DNA of 56,977 bases from Rhodococcus sp. HM1 (GTDB lineage: Bacteria; Actinomycetota; Actinomycetes; Mycobacteriales; Mycobacteriaceae): positions 1 to 56,977 of the forward strand of contig NZ_JALPTB010000043.1 of the NCBI RefSeq assembly GCF_023218075.1. Reading direction: 5' to 3'. The position numbers and the translations under genes are program-made. Positions 55,623-56,977 of the stretch are shown piece after piece. The notes under the pieces were generated by a model. The model did no database searches. It saw nothing but the letters and a program-made list of their open reading frames with translations, and was not told where the DNA came from. The stretch's first letter is position 1; the number at the start of each line of letters is the position of its first letter.

Positions 55623-56977
55623 ATGCGCACGTCGCTGGGAATCTCCACCGGAGCATCCGGGGTGGGTTCCGCGCTGGTGATCGACGCGCCGCAAGGCCGG
55701 ACCACCGAATACCGCGAACTCACAGCCGACACGCACGATCATCGCGACCTCGGTGCCCTCGTCTTCGACGCGGTCACGCTGATGACGACGCAGATCGCCG
55801 ACATCCCGGCGCCCGAAGTCGTCACGGTCGCCTACCGCACCACCGAACAGGCCGACTCCGTCCGCGCCGCCGCGAACCGGGAGGGCCGCCTCGTCCGGTT
55901 GATCCCGGAGACGACCGCGGTCGTCACCTACCTGCACACCACCGGACTCGCCGACTCCGACGGCGCGATCGCGATCGCCGACGTCGGCGCGTCCGGGATG
56001 AGTGTGTCGGTCGTCGACCGGGTCGACGGCAGGATCCTGCACACCGACCGCATCGACGCAGTCGGCGGCGAGACGATCACCGGACGGCTCCTCGACCACG
56101 TCCACCGATCCACGGACGGTGTCCGCACCCGCATGCCGGTCGACAACGAACTGCTTTCCGCGCGCTGCTTGGGTGCCCTCGAAGCCCTCACCGCCGGCGA
56201 TACCGCCCACATCGAGATCGGCGAGGCCGGACCGGGCGTGTCCGTCACGGTCACCCGCACCGAACTCGACGAGCTGGTCGCGGATCTGGTCGGTGAGGCC
56301 GCGGAGTTCACCGCCCGGACCTGCGCCGCGGCCCCGGCCACCCCGCAGGCGCTCGTACTCGTCGGCGGCGCATCGTCCCTTCCGGCGCTGGCCGCAGCGG
56401 TCACCGCCGCGTTCGACGGTCCCGCGGTCACCGTCGACGAACCCGCGACCGTTCCCGCACACGGCGCCGCGTACCTGGACGATCACCCCCACCTCGACCG
56501 CTACCCGCTCGCCGGGAGCACCGAGTCCGGTGCGTCCCGCTCCTCGGGCCGCACCGCCGGGGTGCTCGTCGGCGCGCTGGTCGCCGGGGCACTCGTCGCC
56601 GGTTACGCGACCGATCAGATCGCCGAGCCGGCGACCACCGACCGGCCCGTCTCCCCCGCCGGATCCAGCGACTCGGTCCCGCCGATCACCTCCGACACGG
56701 TCGAGCCCGACGCGACCGCCCCGACCGAGACACGCATCCCGTCCTACGATCCGGTTCCCACCCGGCTCCCCTCGGGCGGGGTCACCACCGACAACGACGA
56801 GGACCGGACGACGATGCCGACCACGACGGTGCCGGAAACCACGACGTCGCTGCTCCCGCCGATATCGCCGACCACGCAGAGCCCCGATGACGACGACGAG
56901 CGTCCGGGCTCGACCACGTCGGGAACCACGCCCCCGCAGCCGACCCCGCCGACCTCCACCCCGCCGGTGACCACGAC
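55623..56977 (+). CDS. Actin/Hsp70-fold membrane protein (partial at the right edge)
   Basis: The frame from the ATG at 55623 is open to the window end (over 450 residues). The N-terminal ~290 residues have an ASKHA layout: phosphate-1 loop [16 protein letters not shown] at the start, [17 protein letters not shown] as the phosphate-2 strand near residue 120, and [18 protein letters not shown] as the adenosine motif near 245. A membrane helix follows at ~318-337 ([15 protein letters not shown]), and then a Thr/Pro/Asp-rich extracytoplasmic tail. It resembles Hsp70-like proteins of Mycobacteriales with unknown clients. The neighbour is the divergent groES operon. The end of the protein is outside the window. 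Confidence 0.75.
   Translation, partial: MRTSLGISTGASGVGSALVIDAPQGRTTEYRELTADTHDHRDLGALVFDAVTLMTTQIADIPAPEVVTVAYRTTEQADSVRAAANREGRLVRLIPETTAVVTYLHTTGLADSDGAIAIADVGASGMSVSVVDRVDGRILHTDRIDAVGGETITGRLLDHVHRSTDGVRTRMPVDNELLSARCLGALEALTAGDTAHIEIGEAGPGVSVTVTRTELDELVADLVGEAAEFTARTCAAAPATPQALVLVGGASSLPALAAAVTAAFDGPAVTVDEPATVPAHGAAYLDDHPHLDRYPLAGSTESGASRSSGRTAGVLVGALVAGALVAGYATDQIAEPATTDRPVSPAGSSDSVPPITSDTVEPDATAPTETRIPSYDPVPTRLPSGGVTTDNDEDRTTMPTTTVPETTTSLLPPISPTTQSPDDDDERPGSTTSGTTPPQPTPPTSTPPVTT

Overview
The window is high-GC (about two-thirds G+C) actinobacterial DNA. It is almost certainly from a Rhodococcus or close relative in the Mycobacteriales. The right third keeps the gene order known from Mycobacterium tuberculosis around groES: choD, guaB3, guaB2, a DUF5319 gene, rsdA, sigD, an Rv3415c-like gene, whiB3, groEL1, groES, with guaA next to choD. 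The DNA-damage genes dnaE2, imuA' and imuB are present, and the SOS boxes have the mycobacterial form TCGAAC-N4-GTTCGA.

Left part (1-13.2 kb): an edge-truncated winged-helix gene, a PPOX flavoprotein, a DUF2510/excalibur surface protein, trmL, two lipoproteins, dnaE2 under a perfect SOS box, and a proline-tRNA ligase whose length leaves no room for an editing domain. A sulfur block follows: a persulfide dioxygenase-rhodanese fusion, a 57-residue cysteine-rich protein, a rhodanese-DUF2892 membrane protein, a TauE/SafE exporter, a CsoR-family repressor with the cysteine pattern of the persulfide sensor CstR, and a DUF302 protein. Three near-identical palindromes of the TACCCC..GGGGTA type sit before the divergent genes and before the repressor. 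Together these suggest a self-regulated persulfide/sulfite detoxification regulon.

Middle part (13.2-34.3 kb): thioesterase, GNAT, an NfeD-flotillin pair, a YihY/BrkB-like protein, and three lesions close together. These are a frameshifted DUF389 gene, a methyltransferase with its SAM-binding core deleted, and a HelR-type RNA polymerase helicase that has a rifamycin-associated-element-like palindrome upstream but lacks a central helicase block in frame. Next come a DUF6191 protein, a 13E12-type DUF222/HNH gene whose start codon lies inside an SOS box, a hydroxyacid dehydrogenase, an MMPL transporter, LtrA, FUSC and sucrase/ferredoxin-like proteins, several alpha/beta hydrolases, a TetR remnant and an exonuclease III.

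Right part (34.3-57 kb): imuB and imuA' (mutasome with dnaE2) behind an SOS box shared with a divergent Ser/Thr kinase; a LiaFSR-like envelope-stress system with PspC domains in both the kinase and the divergent membrane protein; the guanine-nucleotide genes guaA, guaB3 and guaB2 around a choD-type GMC oxidase; the sigD-rsdA module; whiB3; groES-groEL1 with a CIRCE operator; and an edge-truncated actin/Hsp70-fold membrane protein. No rRNA, tRNA, CRISPR array, insertion sequence or prophage was seen. Long reverse-strand ORFs across dnaE2, the MMPL gene, imuB and groEL were judged to be codon-bias shadows.
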